Shown one piece after another: positions 47,816 through 58,420 of a stretch of 64,000 nt of DNA. Source of the DNA: Epiperipatus broadwayi. Its lineage: Eukaryota > Onychophora > Udeonychophora > Euonychophora > Peripatidae. Numbering within the stretch: the first letter of the stretch is position 1; every line of letters begins with the position of its first letter. Under the pieces are notes generated by a model. The model saw only the letters and a program-made list of their open reading frames with translations, ran no database searches and was not told the origin of the DNA. Where the stretch lies: the NCBI GenBank assembly GCA_028023455.1, contig JAQFVV010006221.1, forward strand, positions 1,053,501 to 1,117,500, written 5' to 3'. Position numbers and translations under genes: made by a program.

Positions 47816-48403
47816 GTTAGATATAGATATTTAGTTTCTATTAATATTTCTTCTCTTTAGCGTTTTTGCGCATTTTATATTTTATACTTTAAAATAGTTT
47901 TTGCATATTATAAATTATGATAGAAAATATGCAAAAGATCCAATTTTTATGTAAAAATATGTTATTCAATAAGCTTCTAATTTAAATATAATTTAAAATG
48001 ATTTCCTAAATATATATGTTTTTGGGGTGTTTTAAGTGAACAATCTGATCTCTATACAATGTAGTATTATATAAAATTAAACTCTTAAACTTCTTTTTTA
48101 GAATCTATTAATCCTTTTATGAAGAAAAAGACTGTAATACTAACTAACAACAGGAAATCAATCTTAGAAATTATGAATAATCATGACTAAAATCGAGGTT
48201 TTTTTAAGACTGTCCACTTACTAATGTTTTTTTTTCTTCCATATATATATAATTGTTTCCTGTCTGATCGTGTATATTGACCCCCCCCCCCCAATATATA
48301 TAAATTAAATAAACATTTGGCATCTTTTACTTGTGGAAAATTTTGTGCAACTTATATATATATGTAAGTAAAACAATGTGAATATATATATATTTATTTA
48401 TAG
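47816..48403. other. AT-rich intron-like stretch
   Basis: Ends in TATTTATTTATAG, the acceptor of the 48404 exon. A C13-type run lies at about 48281-48293. Confidence 0.5.
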
Positions 48404-48774
48404 AAGTTGGGTGAGAAACCTCACGATGAAGGTGTACAAGTTGACACAAAGGGTGCAGATGAAGAGCGTCGTCCTAATAGATGCATATTGGCAATAGAAC
48501 GCATTGAAAATGCCGTACATAATTTGTGGGTTAAAATTGGTCCAAAAGTTATTCTTTTTCTTAAAATCACTTTATTTTTGGCTTTTAATGCATATTTATG
48601 CTATGCTTTATATTATAATTTTTCTAAGGCTTTAACACTCTTAATAATAACTCTTATAGTATATGTGGGATTAATTTATTATAAAATATTAAAACCACGT
48701 CTAAAGGAACCAGTTAAAGCATTTTATCGGAAGTCTTGGCTTGCTACTTCCCCAAGGAGTAAATACGTCAAACC
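48404..48774 (+). CDS. SLC28-like nucleoside transporter, exon with first two membrane segments
   Basis: Acceptor TATAG ends at 48403 and donor GTAAGT begins at 48775. The exon is 371 nt, phase 0 at its start and two bases into a codon at its end. It encodes a hydrophilic, charged N-terminus (KPHDEGVQVDTKGADEERR), an amphipathic region (IERIENAVHNLW), then two hydrophobic segments, VILFLKITLFLAFNAYL and ALTLLIITLIVYVGLIYY, and a basic loop (KPRLKEPVKAFYRKSW). The motif pattern LFLA-AY followed by a short loop NFSKALTLLIITL matches the region before the transport core of concentrative nucleoside transporters, which import nucleosides with Na+ or H+. The next exon at 58669 completes the match. 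The gap between the two exons (about 9.9 kb) is filled with satellites and transposons. Family assignment is by recognition, not by search. Confidence 0.7.
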
Positions 48775-50649
48775 GTAAGTAATGATGTTATTGTAATATT
48801 TTTAAGGTTTTATTATTATGGATGTTGTTATTATTATCTATACTCTGTGAAAAATATCTCTTAACTTAAATGTATATTTTCTTTATTAATAAACAGTAAT
48901 AATACCAGCATTATTTAATTTTACATCTGTTTCTTACTGTATGTTTAATGTATTTATATACTCACTATAAAAAAATCTTTTAGAAAATTAAAGTTCTTTA
49001 AGATACGCGCAGTATTTTAAGTGCCGTAATTCTTGATCAAACGTACGATGTAGAGAGTTGGTAATATGATTAAACAGCGCATGTGCAGAAAGGTTGATTT
49101 CCGCCTGATTAAGAAAAATTAATGTTCATAAAAGATCTGTTACTATTATTATTACCTAAAAAAAAAAAAAACGGTCAATTTTCAAAATCTTCGATGTTTA
49201 TAATAAAGAAATAGAAATTATTTTCCTTGCTATTTTTAATTTTTATTAAACAGTATTTATATTAAATTTTGTTCCTCCTATAATGAAGCTCAATAAAGCA
49301 TGAAAGTCCACGTTAGTGCCAAGGTTGCCATCCTACTCATGTTGACTGTTTAGTCATTCTGACCCCTCATGTAGTACTGGAGAATAATTCATTTACATAC
49401 CTATGCGAGGGATGGACAGACCTTTAATGCACTATGTTTTAAATATGTAAATTAATACACTGTACAGGCTTACACATACCTACGTATATATTGTGAAATT
49501 GTTGATTGTAGAGATTAATTTCATAAATAGAAAATAAATAAATAAAATTATAAAAAAGAAATAAAATTTGAAATATTTTCTTTTGCCCTGCATTGAAAAC
49601 GAATACAAAACCTAAACAAACTAAAATATTTTGAAAACGAAACATTTAATCTCTCTATGTATTACTATTTCTTTTATAAAAGTGTATTTTCTAAAACATT
49701 TTTATAATATGTGTGTGTACAGATAGATTAAATCCATACTAGCAAATAATAATCAAATAATATTGGTATAAATAAGATTTTATTAATAAAGAAAATAAAT
49801 ATGGATTTACAATGTTAATACCAAAATATATTTATTTAGATGTAAACAAGAACAAATTTATATTAGAATTATGATAAATAAAATATTTTGATGCTGATTT
49901 AGTATGCACTCACCACCATTTTAAATTCTAAGGACTACCCAAAACCACTGCTGACACTTCCAAATGATAAATGACATTGAATAATCCACACGGGTCACAA
50001 AAAAACTAAATCAGTACCGATGTTTTGATTATAAATAAATTATTTTATATTTAATTAAAAGAACGTTAACTACCAATTTGTAAAATACGCTCTTCCGATC
50101 TAAAAAAAGCTATAATTTCGAATATTATATGAATATTTATAACACTTACAGAATGCAGAATAATAAGTATTATGATTTATTGGTATTATAGTTATTAATA
50201 AGTGACAACCCAACTTCTAAGTTTAAAATGAAAACTGCAAGAGCTCAAAGTTATGTAAGAACAATTCTGGTCAACATATATCTGAAATCTTCACTATAAC
50301 AGATTTTGGTACTGATAATATGACAATCCATCCCGCTTGATGGTGTTGTTCCTCCAACAAAATACATCAATATAATGTTTCTGGGCCATTACATTTTCTT
50401 TAATATTTTAACAAATAAACAATACACAGACAACTCTTAAAATTACATTATTTTATTATTTTTTAAAGTAATTTTATAGATTTTTAATTGATAAGCAATT
50501 TTTTTTTGTTTTATAATAAATGTTCCTTTATTTTAGTTTTTTTTTAAAAAAATAACCAATATTTTTGTGTTTTGTAAGAAATGTTCATTTAGGTTAGGTT
50601 TTTTTGGAAAGTAATTGAATATATTTGCAAAATGTTCATTTGTTAATGC
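48775..50649. other. Intron sequence, includes an adapter-like 15-mer
   Basis: Donor-proximal intron, A/T-rich. No exon was recognised. The minus-strand frame 49439-49645 is a chance frame. The Illumina adapter match at 50087-50101 is listed separately. Confidence 0.5.
50087..50101 (+). other. Probable sequencing-adapter residue (Illumina)
   Basis: ACGCTCTTCCGATCT equals the last 15 bases of the standard Illumina read-1 adapter. It is GC-richer than the A/T-rich flanks, and by chance a specific 15-mer would be expected about once per several thousand windows of this size. The base before it differs from the adapter, so only the 3' part is present. It probably entered through an untrimmed read during assembly or gap filling. 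Confidence 0.75.
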
Positions 50650-51005
50650 CAAGTTTTTTCATTAATGTTGATTTGATTACTTCAAACATAGTTTTGTTTT
50701 TGGTTGATAAACAACACCTCAATAACCAATTTATTTTTGTTTGGTAATAAATGTTCTTTATTTTATGTTTTTTTTTTTTTGCAAATGATAATTTAATATA
50801 TTAGGCAATAGAGACAGCTTGAACGAATATTTTTTTCCACTAACATTGATTTGATTACTTCAAGCATGGTTTTACTTCTGGTTGATAAATAACACCTCAA
50901 GAACCAATTTATTTTTGTTTGGTAATAAATGTTCCTTTATTTATTTATTTTTTTGCGAACCATAATTTAATATATTAGGCAATAGAGACAGCTTGAACGA
51001 ATCCT
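50650..51005 (+). repeat. Tandem repeat, about 179-bp unit, two copies
   Basis: Units begin at about 50670 and 50849 with GATTTGATTACTTCAA and contain GATAAACAACACCTCAA, TTATTTTTGTTTGGTAATAA and GGCAATAGAGACAGCTTGAA. A degenerate partial unit upstream (50490-50650) shares the TTTGTTTTATAATAAATGTTC segment. Confidence 0.85.
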
Positions 51006-51719
51006 TTTTTCAAAAGTATCTTGCAACATTCAAGATTTCAGATTCAGGGATGCTGAATCACCACATTTTTAAATTTTAACATGTTTACAGGGGGGGGGTG
51101 ACATTGGGTACAGTATGACAATTTGGAGGACCTTATAGTAATTCATTTAGGTTTGAAAATAATTTTGAGCAAATATTGGTTCACTTTCCGTCATTAAAAT
51201 TATTCACACCCTATCATGATAACTTAGCGATATGTTAAGTGTCAGCATTTAAATAGAGGGTAAACAACACATATCACAGCTAACTAATATGGTAGGATAA
51301 GTGTGAATTGCAAGAGCAATTGATTGCAAAACATGATGCAGGCTGACGTTAGCCAAAAGACTCAATTGCTAGCACTCAATTACTGATAATAATTGAGAAG
51401 TTGTGCCTGGTAAATGGTATTTTCAACTACTTTTGGTTATCAATAATGCTATAAAGCAGAATGGATTGTCATATGTATCACTACCCAGATTTTTGTACCA
51501 GGAACTATCTTGAAATATCTTACACCTCCTGAAAGAAAGGGAATTCTATGTATTATTCTTCAAAATAAAAGTTGAAAGATAATCAATTATTTTATGTCTT
51601 TTTAATGCACAACCAATAAAAGAATTTAATATAAAAAAATTTGATTGTGATCTGATCCTTTATGTCAGCCACAGAATGGTGCTATTTTTAACCAAAAACA
51701 CATTAATATAACGTTCCCG
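51006..51719. other. Intron stretch between two tandem arrays
   Basis: Includes a G-rich run (GGGGGGGTGAC, near 51090). No gene recognised. Confidence 0.4.
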
Positions 51720-53380
51720 GGCTAGCGATTCTCTATTAATATTGACTTTTTTTTTTGTTTACAAATTTTACTTTCTTTCATTTCTAAATTATTTTTCCCA
51801 AATAATATTTTTGACAATGGGATAAGAATTGTTTTTTTTTTTAATTTTTATTGACAAGAGGATCTTTTTTGGTGTACGTTCAAATAGTAATTTGTGTTTT
51901 TTAAATAGTATTACTGTTTTTTAAAATTTGATTGACAAAATTAAAGAGAGAATGGGTTTTTTTTTTGTATTTTTAAATAATAATTTATGTTGTTTTTATT
52001 GGTTTACATTTGATTGCCGATAACAATTAGTGGGAGGGGTGTTTTTGTGTATGATTAAATAATAATTTACCTTACTTTTATTTTTACATTTGATTGCAGA
52101 CAACAATTATTGGGAGATGTGTTGTTTTTTTTTTTTTGTGTGTGTGTATGTTTAAATAAAATTTTAAGTTACTTTTATTGGTTACATTTGATTGACAACC
52201 AATTTGACTTTCTTTCATTTATAAATTATGGTTTTGGTTCCACAAATAATATTTTTGACAATGGGACAATAATAGTTGTTTATTTAATTTTTATTGACAA
52301 GAGGGTGTTTTTTGGTGTATGTTCAAATAGTAATTTGGGTTATGTTTAAAGAATAATTTACCTTACTTTTATTGATTTACATTTGATTGAGAATAATTAT
52401 TGGGAGGAGTGTTTTTTTGTGTGTATGATTGTCGACAACAATTATTGGCAGAAGGGGTATATGTTTAAATAATAGTTTATGTTACTTTTAGTGGTGTACA
52501 TTTGATTGACAAGAATTAGTGGGAGGGGTGTTTTTGGGTTATGATTAAATAATAATTTACATTACTTTTATTTTACATTTGATTGCCGACAACAATTATT
52601 GGGAGAAAGGGTTTTTTGTGTATGTTTAAATAAAAATTGAAGTTACTTTTATTGGTTGCATTTGATTGACAACCGATTTGACTTTCTTTTGTTTATAAAT
52701 TATTTTGGTTTCCCAAATAATATTTTTGACAATGGGACAATAATAGTTGTTTTGGTCTTTAATTTTTTTGACAAGAGGGTCTTTTTTGGTGTCTGTTCAA
52801 ATAGTAATTTGGGTTATGTTTAAAAAATAATTTACCTTACTTTTATTGGTTTACATTTGATTGCCGATAACAATTAGTGGTAGGGGTGTTTTTGTGTACG
52901 ATTAAATAATAATTTACGTTACTTTTACTTTATATTTGATTGCCGACAACAATTATAGGGAGAAGGGTTTTGTTTTGTTTTGTGTGTATGTTTAAATAAA
53001 AATTTAAGTTACTTTTACTGGTTACATTTGATTGACAACCAATTTTACTTTCTTTTTTTCGTTTATATATTATTTTGGTTTCCCAAATAATATTTTTGTC
53101 AATGGGACAATAATAGTTTTTTATTTAATTTTTATTGTCAAGAGCGGATCTTTTTTGGTGTATGTTTAAATAGTAATTTGGGTTATGTTTAAATAATAAT
53201 TTACGGTATTACTTTTATTGGTTTACATTTGATTGCCGACAACACTTGTAGTGGGAGAGTTTTTTTTTCTGTATGATTAAATAATTTACGTTACTTTTAT
53301 TTTACATTTGATTGCTGACAACAATTCTTGGGAGAAGAAGGGATGTATGTTTAAATAAAAATTTAAGTTACCTTTATTTG
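51720..53380 (+). repeat. Nested satellite: higher-order unit of roughly 370-475 bp
   Basis: The block TTTCTTTCATTTATAAATTA followed by CCAAATAATATTTTTGACAATGGGAC recurs near 51768, 52202, 52677 and 53043 (offsets about 434, 475 and 366). Between these anchors a shorter motif repeats two or three times per unit: TTACATTTGATTGCCGACAAC, ATTATTGGGAGAAGGG, GTGTATGTTTAAATAAT. The array is T-rich on this strand. Frames such as 52110-52349 reflect the repeat. Such arrays are length-variable and prone to assembly collapse. Confidence 0.85.
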
Positions 53381-53760
53381 ACATTTGATGAAGGCCATTT
53401 GGAATCCCTTAAACAAGCTGCCCTTTACGAAGTGAACATTTCCGTCGGAAACTTCAAGACTTACAAATGAAAGTCAAAAAGATGTTTGTGGACCTCAAGT
53501 CTGCATATATTTGCCACACAATCATATCTTTTCTTTCAGCAGGATGTTTTTCTGCTGTAGAAATGTTCCAGTGCTGGCTTCCATGTCTGGCAATTCCCCC
53601 CTGTTCAAGTTTTCTGTGTTCGAATTAGCCATATTCTTGGTCTCGGAAAATTTCTCGCTAAAACGTGACTTAAAGCATGACCATCAAAAAATTCAGCTAC
53701 CCCACCCTAATCGAGAATTTAGGAGGCTTACAGCTTTATGAGGAACAATCACGACACTGT
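53381..53760. other. Unusual less AT-rich segment next to the satellite
   Basis: Composition is closer to coding DNA. The plus frame 53511-53741 has no ATG-supported known domain; the minus strand has an ATG-started frame of about 37 codons beginning MANSNTENLNRGELPDMEAS. Neither was recognised. It could be a transposon remnant or the end of the satellite unit. Confidence 0.25.
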
Positions 53761-53980
53761 TAAAATTGTTAAAAGGTAACAGTATATCAATTCTTACTAA
53801 AAAAAGGCCCTAATGAAAATTTAAATAATTTTGGCATGATGAACTTAACACACCCTTGTACAATATTGTTACATAAAATACATATCACAGCATTATGATG
53901 TAGTTCATGACACAAACAACTATGGTATTTTCCTCCACTTTTAGCATAGGAAAAAGCCACACCGTTAGCCGCTTAAGCCA

Positions 53981-54120
53981 AGTTAACACTTTCTAGGTTT
54001 TATCATAGAAAGAAAGCTTAACTCCGAGTTAACACTCTTTCTCCATTTTAGTGTAGAAAGAAGACCTAACTCTGAGTTAACAATCTTCCTAGGATTTATT
54101 GTAGAAAGAATGCTTAAAGG
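53981..54120 (+). repeat. Tandem repeat, 46-48 bp unit, three copies
   Basis: Units start at 53981, 54027 and 54075 with AGTTAACA(C/A), then a CTTTCTAGGTTTTAT-like block and GTAGAAAGAA followed by CTTAACTC. Substitutions differ among the three. Confidence 0.85.
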
Positions 54121-54852
54121 CTTGGGTGCAGCCGCAGAAATGGCATATTTCTAGAAATTTAGCTAGAAATAGCGCTATCCCAAGGCTGGCACAAAGGATC
54201 AGATCACAAACAAAAATTTTTATTTCTTATTTATATTTCCTTCCATTTTATAATCAGATGATTTATTAAGATTATTTTTATAAAATTAAGCCCAATTATT
54301 TTATTTCTTTTAAGTTGGTTCATCATATTTAGCCTTTTTAAAATTTGTATAGTCCCTATCAAAGTTTTTATATCGTATTTTTCCACAGTAGCTAGTATTT
54401 TAAGATTGTCAAAGTCAAGGGTGTGACTAATTTCAGAAAATGCAATATAAAAACAGGTGTGATTAATTTTTGATTGAAGGCATTTGTATGCTCCCTAACT
54501 CTGATTCTAATACATTTATTTCATTCATACACATAACTTCTTGGACACTGCGAACAGTAATTTCACTAACATCAACATAATATCATTACTACTTGAGACA
54601 AATAGTTCTTCATTTTACAGTCTTAGTCTTGACAAGAATGAATATAGTTTTATCAAAATGTTGACAATTTAAGCAAAAATCTAATAATATACGTAATAAA
54701 AAATAAATATAATAAACCTTTTACCAACATTAGTAACACTTTGCTAACTTATCACAAACGAGCAAAAATATAACAATGAATGTTATATATATATATATAC
54801 ACATATACATATATATAATTATTCAATGTCTGTATTTTTTAAAGCAACATGC
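54121..54852. other. Intron stretch, nothing recognised
   Basis: A/T-rich with a TATA microsatellite near 54785-54815; no gene or repeat family was recognised. Confidence 0.4.
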
Positions 54853-55119
54853 ATAATTATATAATTGAATATTTGTATTATACAGTAATTAACTAAAAAT
54901 TTTATTCACTTAGGAGCACTTAAGGAAGCTATGCTAATATACAAATATAAACATGACTAAGAGGCAAGTAGCAAACATTAAGATCACAGAATTGTGGGAA
55001 AGTTAGCCTTTCAAAGCTTTAGTTGACAAAGATTATGGGATAATCGAAAGTGCTCCTAAGTGGATAATTTTTTTTAATTATTTAGTTACTATTTTACAAA
55101 TATTCAATTATATAATTAT
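54853..55119. mobile_element. Foldback MITE F1, 267 bp
   Basis: Perfect 25-bp outer ends (ATAATTATATAATTGAATAT on the left, its complement at 55100-55119). The arms continue to CACTTAGGAGCACTT (left, near 54907-54921) and AAGTGCTCCTAAGTG (right, near 55048-55062). The loop contains CACAGAATTGTGGGAA, a block shared with the foldback at 60223-60548. No coding capacity; target duplication unclear in the TA-rich flank. Confidence 0.8.
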
Positions 55120-55265
55120 ATATATATGAAAAACAAAAAAACACAAGTTAAAAAACTTGCTAACGCTTGTATTTATGATAACAGATGGCGTTCTACCAAA
55201 AACACCGTCAAACGTAGTTTTCTGTTTACATAAACGTCAGAGCGAGTATTCACTATCTCTAACTT

Positions 55266-55327
55266 TAATTCCGCTTTCAGATCATGATTTCAAGCTATTT
55301 GCTATCGTCAGTGAAAGACAGGAATAA
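55266..55327 (-). ncRNA. Hammerhead-like motif, family D, copy D1 (core intact)
   Basis: Minus strand: CTGACGA (55311 to 55305), stem II AGC/GCT with loop AAATA, GAAA (55291 to 55288), stem III ATC/GAT with a two-base loop, cleavage expected after C at 55280 (triplet ATC). Stem I: CTTTCA pairs with TGAAAG (6 bp), then an internal loop, then ATTCC with GGAAT (5 bp). The 10.1/11.1 position is a U-U mismatch. All core bases needed for cleavage are present. Confidence 0.7.
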
Positions 55328-55581
55328 GAAACTAGATCTAAACACAAACTCTGAGCATTTTTTGTTTTTCATAAATGTACCTTTGAGGTCTTTCTTGCAA
55401 TGATGTATATTGCAGAGGCTTCTACTATGTGGTGATGCTGAACTGAGATCAGACCCATGTAGCTATCTGGCTTGCTATGCTGAGTTTGAAGACATTAATG
55501 TGTCTAAGAGATTCACGCTTGCAAGCTGAATAGAAACTGTTTCATAAATGCTCAGAGTTTGTGTTTAGATCTAGTTTCTTA

Positions 55582-55640
55582 TTCCTGTCTTTCACTGACA
55601 ATAGCAAATAGCTTGAAATCATGATCTGAAAGTGGAATTA
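55582..55640 (+). ncRNA. Hammerhead-like motif, family D, copy D2 (G8 mutated)
   Basis: CTGACAA at 55595-55601 (G8 changed to A), otherwise same stems as D1, GAAA at 55615-55618, stem I CTTTCA/TGAAAG and ATTCC/GGAAT. G8 participates in catalysis, so this copy should be inactive. Confidence 0.65.
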
Positions 55641-55741
55641 AAGTTAGAGATAGTGAATACTCGCTCTGACATTTATGTAAACAGAAAACTACGCTTGACG
55701 GTGTTTTTGGTAGAACGCCATCTGTTATCATATATATATAT

Positions 55742-55850
55742 ATTAGTTTCCAACCAGTAACCACCTAAACATTCACAGTAAATATAGCAACCAATATTTG
55801 TAACTGCTATCAAGGCAACCTTCACACCTTTTAATAGCAAGAATGGAAAT
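55742..55850 (+). repeat. 109-bp direct repeat, copy 1
   Basis: Nearly identical to 56101-56209 with one visible difference (GCTATC versus GCTGTC). It begins ATTAGTTTCCAACCAG and ends AGCAAGAATGGAAAT. A TA tract precedes copy 1 and another follows copy 2. Confidence 0.9.
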
Positions 55851-56100
55851 CCATTCTTACTAATGATTCATTGAATATATATGGACACTTAAAGATTGCA
55901 ACTTGACTACAGAGTATGAAATATTGTTACAATGAAGTTTAAATAAACCTCTTTAAACATGAAATAAACATGTCACTATAATGCAGACTAATAAATAGTC
56001 ATCTAAAACATTACTTAATGCAATACTTTTAAATTGTCCATGTATTATTTAGAAATAATAAGCGAAATAGTGCCTAAAGCTAATCTGGGATAATGATGTA

Positions 56101-56209
56101 ATTAGTTTCCAACCAGTAACCACCTAAACATTCACAGTAAATATAGCAACCAATATTTGTAACTGCTGTCAAGGCAACCTTCACACCTTTTAATAGCAAG
56201 AATGGAAAT
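56101..56209 (+). repeat. 109-bp direct repeat, copy 2
   Basis: Second copy, 359 bp downstream of the first. A further pair, TTATCGAGGTTGTAGCCTCA and its near copy, lies at about 56227 and 56574, offset by a similar distance, hinting at one larger duplicated block. Confidence 0.85.
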
Positions 56210-57377
56210 ATATATATATATACACGTTATCGAGGTTGTAGCCTCAGTAAATATTATTTACGTAATCAATGTGTGTTTAATAAATTTATAATTACAACTT
56301 TAAATTACTGTAATAGATTTCTAAATATAAAATCTTTCCATTGACTCATTGTAAATCGAAAGATTTTGCGAGTATTAATGTGTAATAAGAAATGTGGACT
56401 TAGTCAGTGAAGTATTGAATAGCTTCACGCTCGCAGATCTAACCGCTTCAGCTTCACCTATTTAAATAGAAAGTAGGTTGAAGTAAAGAAGGGTTCCCCT
56501 CTTTTCTTCCATAGCATAAGCTTGTGGTTAAAACACCTGTAGAGGTCCCTACTATCACATTTTATACGCATATTATCGAGGTTATAGCCTCAGTAAATAT
56601 TAAATAATGATTGTTATATTGACTAGATCAAGTAGGAAAAATTATTGTTAAATATAAATAATCCTCATATAGCATAGCATTTTTACATTATGGTTTCACT
56701 CTAACACAGTTCGAAAATTAAGGAAAATTCCCATATAACATGATTCAAGAGGAGAAACTCTCTTTATAACACAGCGTTCATACAACAAGATTTGACAATT
56801 AGGAAAATATCCATATAACAAGGGATGTGACAAGAGTTTTTAAGGGCTTTTATGAGCAAACATCATCTCTTTCGGTATTTGTTATTCAGACATGTATATC
56901 ATATCAGATTTCATACAGAATTTTAGAGTTTATTAAAATTTTAAATTCATTTTGTTTGTGGAGTATTAATTCTTTAAGATTTTCACCCTTCTTTTCATTT
57001 TACTACATAGATTAAAAATTTTCTGGTATGGATTATTATGTAATATTAATATCTAATACTTTCTTTATCAATTATTGTTTTAAAAATAAAAGATTTCAAA
57101 CAAATAGAAATTAACTCTATTTTGGACAGTTTAATGAGATTATAGTATGAAGCTACGTTTCTGTATGACTTCTATTAGAAGTTCACCTTAATCTATATCA
57201 CTTATCGGGTACATGATTCATATAAAAACTGGAATAACAAAGTAATGAATTTGTTTTAGATTTGAAAGAGCTATCTGATGAGAGCGTAATGAATTGATAT
57301 AAACATTTAGAAAATGTATCATTCCTTTGTGTTTTTCAGAAAGTTTGTAATGATGATATTTTAATTGTATTTATATA
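56210..57377. other. Intron stretch with diverged duplication
   Basis: Contains the paired TTATCGAGG segments; the frame 56827-57015 has no recognised domain. Confidence 0.4.
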
Positions 57378-57728
57378 GTGGACTATTTCCATGATCAAAT
57401 AGCCCAAGCAGTTTATAAAATTTCATGCCCAATCAATGGATGTAAGGTGGCATCTTATGGGGAGATCCATGCCAACGTTACAACAAGAACATCTCAACAT
57501 CATTATTTGTACAGGAAAGCTATAAATAATGATGAAAACAGATCCATATTCTTCGAGCACCAAAAGGCAACAGGCCATGTGTTCGAACCCACTATGGAAA
57601 GGGCACTATGCACTGAGCATAATGATATGAAACGAAAAATTAAAGAGGCATGCTTTATTGCAAATGACAATTGTGCAATAAACCAGAAAGAATCATGCTT
57701 TGCATTCTCCAGAAAATGGTCGTTATAA
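57378..57728 (+). pseudogene. Penelope-type GIY-YIG endonuclease fragment, degenerate
   Basis: The 116-codon frame opens at a GTG (no ATG), so it is the tail of a longer gene. Near residue 12 is VYKISCPINGC, then SYGEIHANVTTRTSQHH, corresponding to the VYK...C and YIGET...TR...H blocks of GIY-YIG endonucleases in Penelope-like retroelements. EHQKATGHVFEP and IKEACFIAND follow, fitting the family helix with a conserved Glu. The Ile of YIG is missing (SYGE). No reverse transcriptase lies upstream, so only the C-terminal end of ORF2 survives. In the intact family this enzyme nicks the target DNA. Confidence 0.7.
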
Positions 57729-58029
57729 AATTTGCATACATTTTACATAAACCACAGCTAAACTCCAGTTAAAAGTAGGCTATGATTATGGAGACTCAAG
57801 GTCTCTGAAAGTGCTAAGCCATATAACTTTTTAATAAGATTGAGACAAGCTTCACTTTTTTGCGTAAAGCGCAATCTAAATTACTTACTAATTAAAGTTG
57901 AAGTAGAAAACTAATATTTTATGATCTAATAAGTATTGAATATCCTTAAAAATAGTTAACTTTATTTAAATTTTCGATTACATTGACTTGTTAGCAATAG
58001 TGCACAAGTTAGTATATGCACAATGTTAC

Positions 58030-58175
58030 AAGTGGTATTATTCTTTTCTCCTCTTCAGGGATTGAAGCCTGATGTATGACAATACTAGCATAGGAATCAA
58101 ATCTTGACCTTTAGATTGTTGATTATTAAATTTTTAAAGTATATACTCTAACCAACTGAACCATCCTGCCAAAGT
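58030..58175 (-). mobile_element. tRNA-derived SINE family 2, reversed copy
   Basis: Minus strand from about 58173: GGCAGGATGGTTCAGTTGGT, then TTAGAG (A box-like), followed by AAGGTCAAGATTTGATTCC (degenerate B box) and TGCTAGTATTGTC. The second part matches the forward fragment at 58294-58420. Boundaries are approximate. Confidence 0.65.
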
Positions 58176-58193
58176 GTTACATTAAAAATTCAA

Positions 58194-58287
58194 TCAAGCG
58201 TTGATAGCCGAGAGGTCAGTGCAGCTGATTGCAGACAGTTGTCATGGGTTCGCTTCTCAGCCAATGCTTTAACATATGGAAAAAAAT
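58194..58287 (+). mobile_element. SINE family 1, copy between two SINE family 2 pieces
   Basis: TCAAGCGTTGATAGCCGAGA and the following GGTCA, then ATGGGTTCGCTTCTCAGCC (B box) and an A-rich end; ATTCAA flanks it at 58188-58193 and 58288-58293 (short, so only suggestive as target duplication). An internal deletion removes the TTGCAAGCAAG part. Confidence 0.8.
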
Positions 58288-58293
58288 ATTCAA

Positions 58294-58420
58294 GAATCTA
58301 AAGATCTGGGTTCGATTCTCATACTAGTACTGTCACTGATCAGGTCAGCAACACCTGAAAAAGAGAGGAGAATAATATCATTCGAAATGTTTAACAGCTG
58401 AATGTAATTGGAAAATTTAA
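58294..58420 (+). mobile_element. tRNA-derived SINE family 2, forward fragment
   Basis: GAATCTAAAGATCTGGGTTC with B box GGTTCGATTCTC, then ATACTAGTACTGTC, as in the reversed copy at 58030-58175, then a body ending near ATTCGAAATG and TTTAACAG. The A box half is absent. It forms an interrupted inverted pair with the reversed copy. Confidence 0.65.

Larger units (their letters stand above)
55174..55732. mobile_element. Inverted pair of ribozyme-bearing repeat D
   Basis: Arms 55174-55360 and 55547-55732 are near-perfect reverse complements of about 187 bp. Each holds a hammerhead-like motif. The loop (55361-55546) contains GCTGAACTGAGATCAGACCC, which resembles the central segment of repeat B (GCTGAACTGAGTTCAGACCC near 47480), linking B and D as related Penelope-like families. 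TA tracts lie at both outer edges. Confidence 0.8.

Noticed and set aside
48404-48774. A complete small two-helix membrane protein
   Set aside because: There is no ATG, splice signals are present on both sides, and the frame stop uses bases of the intron donor.
51720-53380. CRISPR-like array
   Set aside because: The repeats have no spacer pattern of uniform length, and the sequence is from an animal genome.
57281-57310. CTGATGA near the Penelope fragment as a further hammerhead
   Set aside because: No GAAA and no pairable stem II follow; single core word only.
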